A DNA stretch of 49,086 nt from an uncultured Bacilli bacterium (GTDB lineage Bacteria; Bacillota_I; Bacilli_A; RF39; UBA660). The stretch lies in assembly GCA_947628965.1 (NCBI GenBank), contig CANRBV010000006.1:1-49086 (forward strand), in the 5' to 3' direction. This document shows positions 23,716 through 31,909 of this stretch, piece by piece. The notes beneath the pieces were generated by a model that saw only the letters and a program-made list of their open reading frames with translations, searched no databases and was not told where the DNA came from. Position numbers and translations under genes: made by a program. The first letter of the stretch is position 1; every line of letters begins with the position of its first letter.

Positions 23716-24345
23716 ATGAAAAAAGTTTTAAGCTTATTTGTTTTAGCAATGATGGTAATATTACCAATGAAAGTTAACGCTGCATTAGATTTTTCAGGAT
23801 TCTATTGTGATGATAAAGTTGAGGCAGCCGATGGTACAGTTACAAAAACATGTTATATTGTAGGAAAGGCAACGAATGGAAGTTCAATTAATAAATTTAC
23901 TGGAACTTTGACATTACAAAATATGTCAATAAAATCTATCACAGCAAGTAATCCTTGGACAGACAACTCTACTGGTACTAACTTAGATTTTACAGCTTCT
24001 CAAAGCGTATCAAGTTCAAGCTTTACAATTGCAACTATAGTATTTACTGTTAATAATAAAGCTGAAAAATGTGCTGTACAATTAATTCCATGCTATACAG
24101 AAGATGGAAAAAATGGATGTGGTAATTCAGTACAAGTTACTGAAGAACATATTTGTAAAGTAGTTGATGGAACTTACTATGGTGAAGATGGTAGTGAAGT
24201 TACTGCAGAAGAATATGCTGCACAATGTGTAAGTAACCCTCAAACTGGTAATTTTGTACCTTATATTGTAATCATTGCTGGAATTGCTTTAGCTGTAGGT
24301 GTGTTCACAATTTCAAGAAAAAATACAAAATTATATAAAATATAA
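23716..24345 (+). CDS. Secreted surface protein with NPQTG sorting signal
   Basis: A 209-residue protein with a signal peptide (about 1-22, cleaved near VNA-A), a beta-rich outer domain with several Cys residues, and a C-terminal sorting signal. The signal is NPQTG at 174-178, a hydrophobic stretch at about 181-199 and the basic end RKNTKLYK. NPQTN-like motifs are read by class B sortases, and such a sortase is encoded divergently next door. The outer domain, ending around residue 150, has alternating strands that could be cohesin-like, but this is only an impression. The peptide before the signal (YYGEDGSEVTAEEYAAQC) looks like a small folded unit. Confidence 0.87.
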   Translation: MKKVLSLFVLAMMVILPMKVNAALDFSGFYCDDKVEAADGTVTKTCYIVGKATNGSSINKFTGTLTLQNMSIKSITASNPWTDNSTGTNLDFTASQSVSSSSFTIATIVFTVNNKAEKCAVQLIPCYTEDGKNGCGNSVQVTEEHICKVVDGTYYGEDGSEVTAEEYAAQCVSNPQTGNFVPYIVIIAGIALAVGVFTISRKNTKLYKI

Positions 24346-24350
24346 TAAAT

Positions 24351-24377
24351 AAAAAGCTTCCTTGGGAAGTTTTTTTT
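24351..24377 (+). terminator. Rho-independent terminator
   Basis: CTTCC-TTG-GGAAG extended by A and T tracts (one G-T pair), with a long T run, just after the sortase-substrate gene. Confidence 0.88.
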
Positions 24378-24442
24378 GTTGGATTATTATTTTTATAAAA
24401 ACGAAATAATAGATAATTTATTTTGGAAACAAAAAAATTTTT

Positions 24443-24473
24443 AAAAAGAAAGTTCTAGAACGCTTTCTTTTTT
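24443..24473 (+). terminator. Second terminator hairpin, upstream of spoIVA
   Basis: AAAAAGAAAG (24443-24452) pairs with CTTTCTTTTT (24463-24472) around a loop containing TTCTAGAA. No gene lies between this hairpin and the terminator at 24351-24377. It may insulate spoIVA from read-through or end a short unannotated transcript. Confidence 0.75.
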
Positions 24474-24481
24474 CATAATTT
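24474..24481 (+). promoter_or_regulatory. Possible mother-cell -10 element of spoIVA
   Basis: CATAATTT fits the general CATAnnnT -10 of sigma-E/sigma-K promoters and lies 30 nt before the spoIVA start codon. spoIVA is sigma-E controlled in Bacillus. No convincing -35 was found. Confidence 0.3.
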
Positions 24482-24511
24482 TAAATAGAATAAATGGAAA
24501 GGATTAGTAAT

Positions 24512-25990
24512 ATGGAAAAAAGTGAAATTATAAAGTCAATTGCAACCCGCGGCAATGGTGAAATATATTTAGGTGTAGTAGGGGCAGTCCGTTGTGGTAA
24601 AAGTACTTTTATTAAACGTTTTATTGAAAATTTAGTAGTTCCTAATATTGAAGATGAATATGAAAAAAGAAAATGTCTTGATGAAATTCCCCAAAGTGCT
24701 GAAGGAAAAACCATCATGACTACAGAGCCTAAATTCGTTCCATCGAGTGGAGCAACGATTAAAATTGATGAATTTGAAACTAATATTAAATTAGTTGATT
24801 GTGTTGGATATATTATCAAAGGAGCCAATGGGCATGTGGATGAAGATGGTAATCCTAGAATGGTAAAAACACCATGGTTTGAAGAATCTGTGCCTTTTTA
24901 TGAAGCCGCAGAAATTGGAACGGAAAAAGTAATTAAAGACCATGCTACCATAGGTATTGTAATGACTACAGATGGTTCTTTTGGAGAAATACCAAGAGAA
25001 AATTATGTTGAAGCTGAAGAAAAAGTCATTACAGAATTACAAAGTTTAGGGAAACCTTTTATTGTCGTTTTAAATACGAAAAATAAAGAAAGTAGTAGTG
25101 CAATTACTTTAACAAATGAATTAAGAAATGCCTATAATGTTCCAGTTGTTCCATTAAATGCGACAGAAATGACCGAGCAAGAAATATTAAACGTATTAAA
25201 AGAAGCTTTATATGAATTTCCTGTTTTAGATATTAAAGTCGAAATACCAAAATGGGTTCATGTATTGGATAATCAACATCCTATAAAAAAGCATTATCTT
25301 GAAAAAATGAAAGAAAGTGTTATTTCAGTCAATAAAATACGTGATGTAGACAATATTTTAAATTCTTTTAACGATTCCGAGTATATATCTAAAAGTTATA
25401 TAAGTAATGTGGATACTTCTACGGGAAATGTAACAATTTCTTTAGAAAGTAGTGATGAATTATATAATAATGTGTTAAAAGAATTAATGGGAGATATGGT
25501 TACAACAAAAGCTGGATTATTGAAAATATTTACAACTTACAAAGAAGGAAAAGAAGAAATGGATGGCATTAAAGATGCACTTAAAATGGCCAAAAGTACG
25601 GGATATGGTATTGTATATCCAAATTTAAAAGATATGACACTTTCTACTCCTGAAATCATTAAGCAAGGTTCACGTTATGGAATAAAATTAAAAGCTGTTG
25701 CTTCAAGCATTCATTTAATGAAAGTCAATGTCGAATCTACTTTTGAACCTATTATAGGAACTGAAATGCAAAGTAAAGAATTAATAAATTATATTATGAA
25801 GGATTATGAAACGGATCCAAGTAGTATCTGGAAAAGTGAAATTTTTGGTCGAAGTTTAGATGTTATTGTAAAAGAAGGAATTCAAGCAAAACTTTCCGTA
25901 ATGCCAGAAAATATGCGCTATAAGTTAAGTCAAACGGTTACTAAGATAGTAAATAAAGGTTCGAATAATTTAATTACAATTGTCTTATAA
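24512..25990 (+). CDS. spoIVA: Stage IV sporulation protein A (coat morphogenetic ATPase)
   Basis: SpoIVA polymerises with ATP hydrolysis on the forespore surface to form the base of the spore coat. From the ATG at 24512 the protein is 492 residues, the same length I recall for Bacillus SpoIVA. The Walker A region is GVVGAVRCGKST (21-32), with Cys where Bacillus has Thr. Then come DEIPQSAEGKTIMTTEPKFVP, LVDCVGY (94-100), the middle domain, and the conserved C-terminal region DPSSIWKSEIFGRSL, VKEGIQAKLSVMPENMRYKL and LITIVL. GGAAAGGA lies 8 nt before this ATG; an ATG at 24494 is unsupported. An insertion sequence begins right after the stop. Confidence 0.98.
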   Translation: MEKSEIIKSIATRGNGEIYLGVVGAVRCGKSTFIKRFIENLVVPNIEDEYEKRKCLDEIPQSAEGKTIMTTEPKFVPSSGATIKIDEFETNIKLVDCVGYIIKGANGHVDEDGNPRMVKTPWFEESVPFYEAAEIGTEKVIKDHATIGIVMTTDGSFGEIPRENYVEAEEKVITELQSLGKPFIVVLNTKNKESSSAITLTNELRNAYNVPVVPLNATEMTEQEILNVLKEALYEFPVLDIKVEIPKWVHVLDNQHPIKKHYLEKMKESVISVNKIRDVDNILNSFNDSEYISKSYISNVDTSTGNVTISLESSDELYNNVLKELMGDMVTTKAGLLKIFTTYKEGKEEMDGIKDALKMAKSTGYGIVYPNLKDMTLSTPEIIKQGSRYGIKLKAVASSIHLMKVNVESTFEPIIGTEMQSKELINYIMKDYETDPSSIWKSEIFGRSLDVIVKEGIQAKLSVMPENMRYKLSQTVTKIVNKGSNNLITIVL

Positions 25991-26009
25991 GTAAGTTAAT
26001 TAACTTACT
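25990..26009. repeat. 20-bp palindromic direct repeat, left copy flanking the IS
   Basis: AGTAAGTTAATTAACTTACT is a perfect palindrome that overlaps the last base of the spoIVA stop codon. The same 20 bases occur at 27609-27628, just outside the other end of the IS. It reads as a target duplication of the stem of the spoIVA terminator. This copy is followed by CAGAG instead of T residues. Confidence 0.9.
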
Positions 26010-26035
26010 CAGAGTGTTGACAAAGAGCAATACTC

Positions 26036-26064
26036 TTTTCATTTAAAAAAATATATAGTATAAT
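26036..26064 (+). promoter_or_regulatory. Possible outer promoter of the IS
   Basis: TTTTCA (26036-26041), 17 nt, then TATAAT (26059-26064). Transcripts from it would run straight into the hairpin at 26071-26124. Confidence 0.4.
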
Positions 26065-26070
26065 AAAAAC

Positions 26071-26124
26071 AAGTAAGGTTGCTTATTGTATCCAAAAATA
26101 TAAGCTTACGAACCTTACTTTTTT
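26071..26124 (+). terminator. Hairpin terminator in the IS leader
   Basis: AAGTAAGGTT (26071-26080) pairs perfectly with AACCTTACTT (26111-26120), with an inner GCTTAT/ATAAGC stem and a following T run. It lies between two promoter-like sequences, before the transposase gene. It may block outside transcription or be an attenuator. Confidence 0.75.
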
Positions 26125-26134
26125 AATGCAAATT

Positions 26135-26143
26135 TGATATAAT
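26135..26143 (+). promoter_or_regulatory. Extended -10 promoter of the transposase
   Basis: TGATATAAT, a TGn-extended perfect -10, follows the internal terminator and lies 35 nt before the transposase ATG. Confidence 0.55.
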
Positions 26144-26178
26144 AAAAAATGGATACAGTAAGAAAGTAAGTGATAAAG

Positions 26179-27567
26179 ATGATAACAATAAATAAAAATA
26201 TCCAAAGTGAAATCGTATTTATGCCAATGGAAGAAATGGTACCAAAAGATAGTTTATTCCGAAAGATAAATAAATATATAGATTTCACTTTTATTTATGA
26301 AAAAGTAAAAGACTTATATTGTGAAGACAATGGAAGACCAAGTGTAGATCCAGTCGTATTATTTAAAATCGTATTTATACAAGCAATAGATGGAATAAAA
26401 TCAATGAGACAAACGTGCAAAAAAATAAAAGTGGATGCAGAATATAGATGGTTTCTAGGAATACCATTTGGTCAAGATACACCCCATTTTTCAACATTTA
26501 GTAAAAATTATGAAAGAAGATTTAAGAATACAAAAATATTTGAAGAAATTTTTATAGAAATAGTAAACCAAGCAATAAAATATAACTTAGTAGATGGAAC
26601 AACATTCTATACAGATTCAACGCATAAGAAAGCAAATGCGAATAAAAATAAATATGATGATGAAATAGAAAGAAATGTTAAAGAAAGAAGAAAATGGTTA
26701 GAAGAAGAAATAAATGAAGAAAGAAAAAAACAAGGAAAGAAACCATTTGAATATAAAGAAAAAATGGAAGAAAAACATATAAAAGTAAGTAAAACAGATC
26801 CAGAAAGTGGATATTACCATAGAGATAATAAAGAGAAAGGATTTATGTATTTAGATCATAGAACGGTGGATGATAAATGTAATATAATTGTAGATGCTTA
26901 TATAACCAAAGGAAATGTCCATGATTCTGGACCATTTATAAAAAGAGCAGAATATATCAAAAGAACATTTGGATTTAAAATACAAAGATATGGAGTAGAT
27001 TCAGGATATGTAACATTAGATATAAAGAAATATTTTATAGAAAATAATATATTTGGAGTATTTGGATATAGAAGATATGGAACACCAGAATCAAGAAAAG
27101 AAAAAAGTAAATATCAATATGTAAAAGAACGAGATATCTATTATGATAAAAAAGATGGAGAAGTACTAGAATATAAAGGATTAATAGATAAACTAGGATA
27201 CAAAAAATATGAAAATACAGATAAAACAAAAGTAATACGAAGACATATTCATGAAGAATGGAATGAGATATTTAGAGAAAATAGATTATCCAAAGAAGGA
27301 AAAGAACTATATCAAAGAAGAAAAGAACATGTAGAAAGAAGTTTTGCAGATTCAAAACAAAATCATGGATATCGATATGCTATGTATAAAGGAGTATTAA
27401 AAAATCAACATTATACATGGCTGATTTGTGCTGCACAAAATATGAAAAATATAGCAATAAAAAATGATAATGTAGGAAAGAAATCCAATACATTATCATT
27501 AATAGAATGTATTTTCACTAAAATACAACAAAAATTTATAAATTATAGTAAAAAAATTCATACATAA
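26179..27567 (+). CDS. IS1182-family transposase
   Basis: A DDE transposase of 462 residues. The N-terminal DUF772-like domain reads FMPMEEMVPKDSLFRKINKYIDF, then DNGRPSVDPVVLFKIVFIQ and RWFLG...PHFSTFSKNY. The RNase-H-like catalytic core follows, with TFYTDSTHKKA (first Asp), YGVDSGYVT (second Asp) and RRKEHVERSFADSKQNHGYRYA carrying the Glu. The frame is intact with no premature stops, so it may be active. The ATG at 26179 is preferred over the GTG at 26170; the ribosome site is weak (AAGTGA), as is common for transposases. Confidence 0.93.
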   Translation: MITINKNIQSEIVFMPMEEMVPKDSLFRKINKYIDFTFIYEKVKDLYCEDNGRPSVDPVVLFKIVFIQAIDGIKSMRQTCKKIKVDAEYRWFLGIPFGQDTPHFSTFSKNYERRFKNTKIFEEIFIEIVNQAIKYNLVDGTTFYTDSTHKKANANKNKYDDEIERNVKERRKWLEEEINEERKKQGKKPFEYKEKMEEKHIKVSKTDPESGYYHRDNKEKGFMYLDHRTVDDKCNIIVDAYITKGNVHDSGPFIKRAEYIKRTFGFKIQRYGVDSGYVTLDIKKYFIENNIFGVFGYRRYGTPESRKEKSKYQYVKERDIYYDKKDGEVLEYKGLIDKLGYKKYENTDKTKVIRRHIHEEWNEIFRENRLSKEGKELYQRRKEHVERSFADSKQNHGYRYAMYKGVLKNQHYTWLICAAQNMKNIAIKNDNVGKKSNTLSLIECIFTKIQQKFINYSKKIHT

Positions 27568-27569
27568 GA

Positions 27570-27596
27570 AAACCCTTAGAAAAAATCTAGGGGTTT
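27570..27596 (+). terminator. Hairpin after the transposase gene
   Basis: AAACCCTTAGA (27570-27580) pairs with TCTAGGGGTTT (27586-27596) with one G-T pair. Only a short T run is present because the IS end follows. It probably ends the transposase transcript. Confidence 0.6.
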
Positions 27597-27608
27597 GTCT
27601 ACACTCTG

Positions 27609-27634
27609 AGTAAGTTAATTAACTTACTTTTTTT
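27609..27634 (+). terminator. Right palindrome copy with T tract: displaced spoIVA terminator
   Basis: The 20-bp palindrome AGTAAGTTAATTAACTTACT (27609-27628) is followed by T residues to 27634, which makes a full Rho-independent terminator. Removing the IS and one copy would put this hairpin directly at the spoIVA stop codon, so it was almost certainly the original spoIVA terminator. Confidence 0.85.
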
Positions 27635-27789
27635 GTAAAATAAAGGTAAAAAGAAAGGCTATTTTATGTCTAATCTATTAAAAATTTCATAAAATATTGA
27701 TTTTTTCTTGCTTTTATAAAATATTTTTGTTATTTTTAGTATGTAAGGATAGACAGCCTTATGAAAAAATATATTGGAGGTAAGAAAAA

Positions 27790-28062
27790 ATGTCAAAACA
27801 AGATTTAGTAGAAATTATTGCTACAAAAGCTGGTTTAACTAAAGCTGATGCAACTCGTGCTTTGGACGCAACTTTAGAAGGAATTACAGAAGGACTTAAA
27901 AAGAAAGGAAAAGTTACATTTGTTGGTTTTGGTACTTTCAGTGCTAAAAAAAGACCTGCACGTAATGGTATCAACCCATTAACAAAACAAGCAATTTCAA
28001 TTCCTGCAAAAACTGTTGCATCATTTAAAGCTGGAAGCAAATTAAAAGACGCTCTTAACTAA
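27790..28062 (+). CDS. hup: HU-type DNA-binding protein
   Basis: A 90-residue nucleoid protein of the HU/IHF family. MSKQDLVEIIATKAGLTKADATRALDATLEGI forms the helical base. KVTFVGFGTFSAKKRPARNGINPLTKQAISIPAKTVASFKAG carries the beta saddle and the DNA-inserting arm with the conserved RNP-like turn (RNGINP). The length is exactly typical. A strong TTGGAGG site precedes the ATG and a TTCG-loop terminator follows, so it is a single-gene transcript. Its codons look more biased than its neighbours', fitting high expression. Confidence 0.97.
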   Translation: MSKQDLVEIIATKAGLTKADATRALDATLEGITEGLKKKGKVTFVGFGTFSAKKRPARNGINPLTKQAISIPAKTVASFKAGSKLKDALN

Positions 28063-28080
28063 TTTAAAATAGGTTAGTTT

Positions 28081-28110
28081 AAAAGTTAACATTTCGATGT
28101 TAACTTTTTT
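28081..28110 (+). terminator. Strong terminator of hup
   Basis: AAAAGTTAACAT and ATGTTAACTTTT form a perfect 12-bp stem capped by the stable tetraloop TTCG, with a T run. Confidence 0.95.
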
Positions 28111-28179
28111 GTTGTTAAAATTTTAATATTAGAATACATTTAAATAGAGGATACTTTACATAAAAGGGGATAGAACGAA

Positions 28180-28208
28180 TTGACATTTAATAAAGAAAAA
28201 ATTATACT
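28180..28208 (+). promoter_or_regulatory. Consensus sigma-A promoter of cdsA
   Basis: TTGACA (28180-28185), 17 nt, TATACT (28203-28208). It lies inside an open frame upstream of cdsA and so rules out a longer CdsA start. Confidence 0.85.
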
Positions 28209-28227
28209 TAGTATGAGGTATAATGAT

Positions 28228-29022
28228 ATGAAAAAACGTATTATTGGAGCTGTTTTAGTACTTTTAATAGGAATCCCTCTAGTAATTGTAGGAGATAAGA
28301 TTTTTATTTTAGCTTGTGGTATTTTAGGATCATTAGCTTTAAAAGAAATTGTTGAATTAAAAGAACACCATCATCAAATACCAGATTTTATATTTTTTGT
28401 TTGTATTTTGGATTTATTACTTTTATTATTTTCATCATTACAGACAGAAAACTTGTATTTAGAATTACCTTATAAATATTTAACTTTTACATTAATTTCT
28501 TTATTTATTCCAACACTATTTTATAAGGACGGAAAGTATAGTGCAAAAGATGCTATGTATTTATTAGGAAGTATATTATTTTTGGCCCTCTCTTTTTATA
28601 GTATCTTATTTGTACGAAATTATAATGTTCATATTCTAGTTTATTTAATTTTGATTTCCATCTTTACGGATAGTTTTGCTCTTTTTGTGGGAAAACTAAT
28701 AGGGAAGCATAAATGTAGTAAAACAATAAGTCCTGGAAAAACTTGGGAAGGTTGTATTGGTGGTTCTATTTTTGGTATTGCTCTTTCTCTTGTTTACTAT
28801 TTTTATTTTGTTGGAAAAGAAAATATATTCCTAGTTGTTTTGTTGACAAGTCTTTTATCTGTAATTGGTCAACTTGGAGATTTAGTTTTTAGTAAAATAA
28901 AAAGGGAAAATAAAATAAAAGATTTTAGCAAATTGATACCAGGACATGGCGGTATTTTAGATCGTTTGGATAGTTTAATCTTTATTGTATTAACTTATAT
29001 ACTGTTTATGGGAATCATTTAA
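28228..29022 (+). CDS. cdsA: Phosphatidate cytidylyltransferase
   Basis: An integral membrane enzyme that makes CDP-diacylglycerol from phosphatidic acid and CTP, the entry to anionic phospholipids. The 264-residue protein has about eight hydrophobic segments and the family signature near the end: SPGKTWEGCIGGS, then GQLGDLVFSKIKRENKIKDFSKLIPGHGGILDRLDSL. The ATG at 28228 is chosen because GAGG lies 9 nt before it and the promoter precedes it directly. rseP follows after 12 nt behind AAGGAGG; the cdsA-rseP pair is common in Firmicutes. Confidence 0.95.
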   Translation: MKKRIIGAVLVLLIGIPLVIVGDKIFILACGILGSLALKEIVELKEHHHQIPDFIFFVCILDLLLLLFSSLQTENLYLELPYKYLTFTLISLFIPTLFYKDGKYSAKDAMYLLGSILFLALSFYSILFVRNYNVHILVYLILISIFTDSFALFVGKLIGKHKCSKTISPGKTWEGCIGGSIFGIALSLVYYFYFVGKENIFLVVLLTSLLSVIGQLGDLVFSKIKRENKIKDFSKLIPGHGGILDRLDSLIFIVLTYILFMGII

Positions 29023-29034
29023 GGAGGAATTTTT

Positions 29035-30084
29035 ATGTGGATCGTTACATTATTAGTTTTAATTTTAATTTTAGGAATTATAATTCTGGTTCATGAGTTT
29101 GGTCATTTTATTTGGGCAAAAACATTTGGCGTTCATATATATGAATTTTCAATTGGTATGGGGCCAATTTTACATACGCATAAAGGAAAAGATGGTATTC
29201 TTTATAATATAAGGACTTTTCCTATTGGTGGATTTGTGTCAATGGCAGGGGAAGTCTATGACGATGATGAAAAAATACCTAAAGAAAAATTAATGTGTAA
29301 TAAACCTTGGTTACAAAGATTAATTATTTTAGTTGCAGGGGTTATGAACAATTTTATTTTAGCCATTATCATTTTATTCTTTATGGGACTCTTTATGGGT
29401 TCTACTACTACAAAACCAATTGTAGGTACGGTTTTAGAAAATTCTGCAATAGAAGAAGCAGGAATCGAAGTAGGAGACCAAATTTTAGCTATTAATGATA
29501 TTAAAGCTACCTCATGGGATAAGTTACAAATTGCTTTATATCGTAAAAATGAAAGTGGAGTGTATACATTTAAAGTAAAGAAAATAAGTGGAGAAGAAAA
29601 AATAGTAGAAGTTACACCAAAAAAGATAACTAATGAGGATGGCTCTGAAACTATGCAATTTGGGTTGGGTATTGATACAACAAAACACTATGGATTTCTT
29701 CCTAGTATTCAGTATGCTTTTTCTAAATTTGGAAGTATAGTTTCTTCTATGTTCCTTACAATTACGAGTTTATTTACAGGCAAAATTTCTTTAAATGCTT
29801 TATCTGGTCCTGTAGGTATCTATGGTGTTATTGGTGAGTCTTTAAGTATTGGTCTTTCACAAATTATCTATATTATTGCATTTTTAAGTATTAATGTTGG
29901 TTTTATTAATATTTTGCCATTTCCAGCTTTTGATGGAGGAAGAGTATTATTTATGTTGATTGAAAAAATAAAAGGTAGTCCCGTTAATGCAAAAATAGAA
30001 AATACTTTTCATACCATCGGCTTTATTTTATTAATGATTTTGATGATTTATATTACTTTTCAAGATATAATTAAATTATTTTAA
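29035..30084 (+). CDS. rseP: Site-2 intramembrane metalloprotease RseP
   Basis: A 349-residue zinc protease that cuts transmembrane segments of anti-sigma factors and signal peptides. The zinc motif H20-E-F-G-H24 sits in the first TM helix, GFVSMAGE follows, and a PDZ domain lies near 125-200 (GTVLENSAIEEAGIEVGDQILAIND). The third zinc ligand is in LPFPAFDGGR near residue 300, with three or four TM helices overall. It is probably cotranscribed with cdsA. In spore formers this class can also act on envelope-stress regulators; the target here is unknown. Confidence 0.95.
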   Translation: MWIVTLLVLILILGIIILVHEFGHFIWAKTFGVHIYEFSIGMGPILHTHKGKDGILYNIRTFPIGGFVSMAGEVYDDDEKIPKEKLMCNKPWLQRLIILVAGVMNNFILAIIILFFMGLFMGSTTTKPIVGTVLENSAIEEAGIEVGDQILAINDIKATSWDKLQIALYRKNESGVYTFKVKKISGEEKIVEVTPKKITNEDGSETMQFGLGIDTTKHYGFLPSIQYAFSKFGSIVSSMFLTITSLFTGKISLNALSGPVGIYGVIGESLSIGLSQIIYIIAFLSINVGFINILPFPAFDGGRVLFMLIEKIKGSPVNAKIENTFHTIGFILLMILMIYITFQDIIKLF

Positions 30085-30169
30085 ATAGACAATTTTATAT
30101 ATTTTTACTATTTTTCCCAAAAGTATAAAAATTTGTGATAAAATAAAAGAGTATAGGGATAGTGATAGT

Positions 30170-31882
30170 ATGTCTAGGACAACTTTTATATTAATTGGGA
30201 TTACGTATTATATAATAGCTATAGTTTTAATTATTGTTGTTTTAAATATCATAAATAAAAAAGAACGTAAAAAATACGCCGATATGATCGTAAACTTAGA
30301 AAGAGAAAAAAATTTAATAATTTCGGCTTCTATTTTATCAGAATTAAATAAAGTAGAACCATTAGTGAGCAATTCTGATTCTAAAGATTTATATGAGAAT
30401 TGGCAAAAAAGATTTAAAGAAATTAAAGATATTGAAATACCTAAAATAACAGACGCTATTTTAGAAATTGAAGAATTATTTAATGAAAAAAATTTTAAAG
30501 AATTAAAAAAACACATTGCAGATGTGGAAATAGAGATCTGTTTTGTTAAAACAAAAGCTAATTTTTTATTAGATGAGATTAAAGGAATAACATTAAGTGA
30601 AGAACGCAATCGTGATACAATTACTAAATTAAAAGCTTCCTATCGCGAAATTTTAAATTGCTATAATACCCGTCGAGAAGAATATAAAATAGTTTCTTCT
30701 CCAATTGAATTACAATTTGAAAATGTGGATAAACTTTTTAGTGCTTTTGAAATGGCTATGGATAAAAATGCTTATCAAGAGGTAGGTAAAATTGTAAAGG
30801 CAATAGATGATATTATTGGGAATTTAAAAATTGTTATGGAAGAAGCTCCAAGTATTATTTTAATGGGAAAAAAATTAATACCTAATAAAATAAATTCAGT
30901 TTTAAAAACGAAAGAAAGAATGGAAAAAGAAGGTTTTAATTTAGAGTATTTAAATATTGATTATAATGTTGCTGAAGCAAATAAGAAAATTGTTGATGTT
31001 TTTCAAAGATTAAATGTATTAAATTTAGAAGACTCCATTTTTGAATTAAAAACGATTTTAGATTTTTTTGAGTCTAGCGATAATGATTTTGATAAAGAAA
31101 GATTAGCTAAAAAAATATATGAAGATTTGGCAAGAACCATTTTAATTAAAGTAACAAAATTAAATAAAATTAATAATGAGTTGTATAAAAAAATAGATGA
31201 TATTAAATTTAGCTATGACTTAACGAATGAGGATGTGGCTGTAATTGGGGAAATAGCAGAAGAACTAACTTCTATTCATAATAAATATGATGAAATTATA
31301 GAGCTTCAACGCAGCAAAAAATCTTACTATGCTAAACTGGGAAAAGAGATGGAAAATTTAAATCTTCGTCTTACTAAAACAGAAGAAAAATTAGAGCGGG
31401 CTTTAAGAAATATTGGTTCTTTAAAAGAAGATGAACTTCGAGCACGTGAACAATTAGATGAAATTAAAGATATTTTAAATAAAGCGAAATGTCAAATTCG
31501 AGGATATAAACTTCCTGTCGTTCCAGAAAATTATTTTGTAGAACTTGCAGAAGCAAGTGAAGGAATTGAAGAAATCATAAAAGTATTAGAAAAAACACCT
31601 ATTTCTATAAAAGAATTAAATACTCGTGTGGATACAGCAAGAGATTTGGTATTTAAAGTATATAATACATCTAAAGAAATTGTTAAAACAGCAAAAATGG
31701 CTGAAACAGCAATTGTTTATGGAAACCGATATCGCATTAATAAAGATGTTGATGTAGGGCTTACAAAGGCAGAAAATGCTTTTTATAAAGGAAATTTTAA
31801 AAATGCTTTAGAAAATGCAATTGTAGCAATTAATATTGTAGAACCTGATATTCATAAACGATTAATGGAAGAATATCAATAA
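30170..31882 (+). CDS. ezrA: Septation ring formation regulator EzrA
   Basis: A 570-residue protein with one N-terminal TM helix (about 5-27) and a long cytoplasmic series of spectrin-like helical bundles. EzrA restrains FtsZ ring formation and links the divisome to wall synthesis. The C-terminal segment AETAIVYGNRYRINKDVDVGLTKAENAFYKGNFKNALENAI is typical of the family. The order ezrA - cysteine desulfurase - thiI matches Bacillus. An extended -10 (TGATAAAAT) about 25 nt before the ATG may be its promoter. Confidence 0.93.
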   Translation: MSRTTFILIGITYYIIAIVLIIVVLNIINKKERKKYADMIVNLEREKNLIISASILSELNKVEPLVSNSDSKDLYENWQKRFKEIKDIEIPKITDAILEIEELFNEKNFKELKKHIADVEIEICFVKTKANFLLDEIKGITLSEERNRDTITKLKASYREILNCYNTRREEYKIVSSPIELQFENVDKLFSAFEMAMDKNAYQEVGKIVKAIDDIIGNLKIVMEEAPSIILMGKKLIPNKINSVLKTKERMEKEGFNLEYLNIDYNVAEANKKIVDVFQRLNVLNLEDSIFELKTILDFFESSDNDFDKERLAKKIYEDLARTILIKVTKLNKINNELYKKIDDIKFSYDLTNEDVAVIGEIAEELTSIHNKYDEIIELQRSKKSYYAKLGKEMENLNLRLTKTEEKLERALRNIGSLKEDELRAREQLDEIKDILNKAKCQIRGYKLPVVPENYFVELAEASEGIEEIIKVLEKTPISIKELNTRVDTARDLVFKVYNTSKEIVKTAKMAETAIVYGNRYRINKDVDVGLTKAENAFYKGNFKNALENAIVAINIVEPDIHKRLMEEYQ

Positions 31883-31909
31883 AAAAGTTAAGTAAATAGA
31901 GGTGAAAAA

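Larger units (their letters stand above)
26010..27608 (+). mobile_element. Complete IS1182-like insertion sequence
   Basis: The element is 1,599 bp. Its ends are imperfect 15-bp inverted repeats: CAGAGTGTTGACAAA at 26010-26024 and the reverse complement of CAGAGTGTAGACAAA at 27594-27608 (one mismatch). It encodes a single intact transposase in the direction of spoIVA. Identical 20-bp palindromes flank it as a target duplication, suggesting a fairly recent insertion. Terminator-like hairpins lie inside both ends (26071-26124 and 27570-27597), which would limit transcription into and out of the element. Confidence 0.92.

Noticed and set aside
28180-28227. Longer CdsA start at 28180
   Set aside because: The first codons are the -35 box TTGACA and the frame runs over the -10 TATACT; the ribosome site supports 28228.
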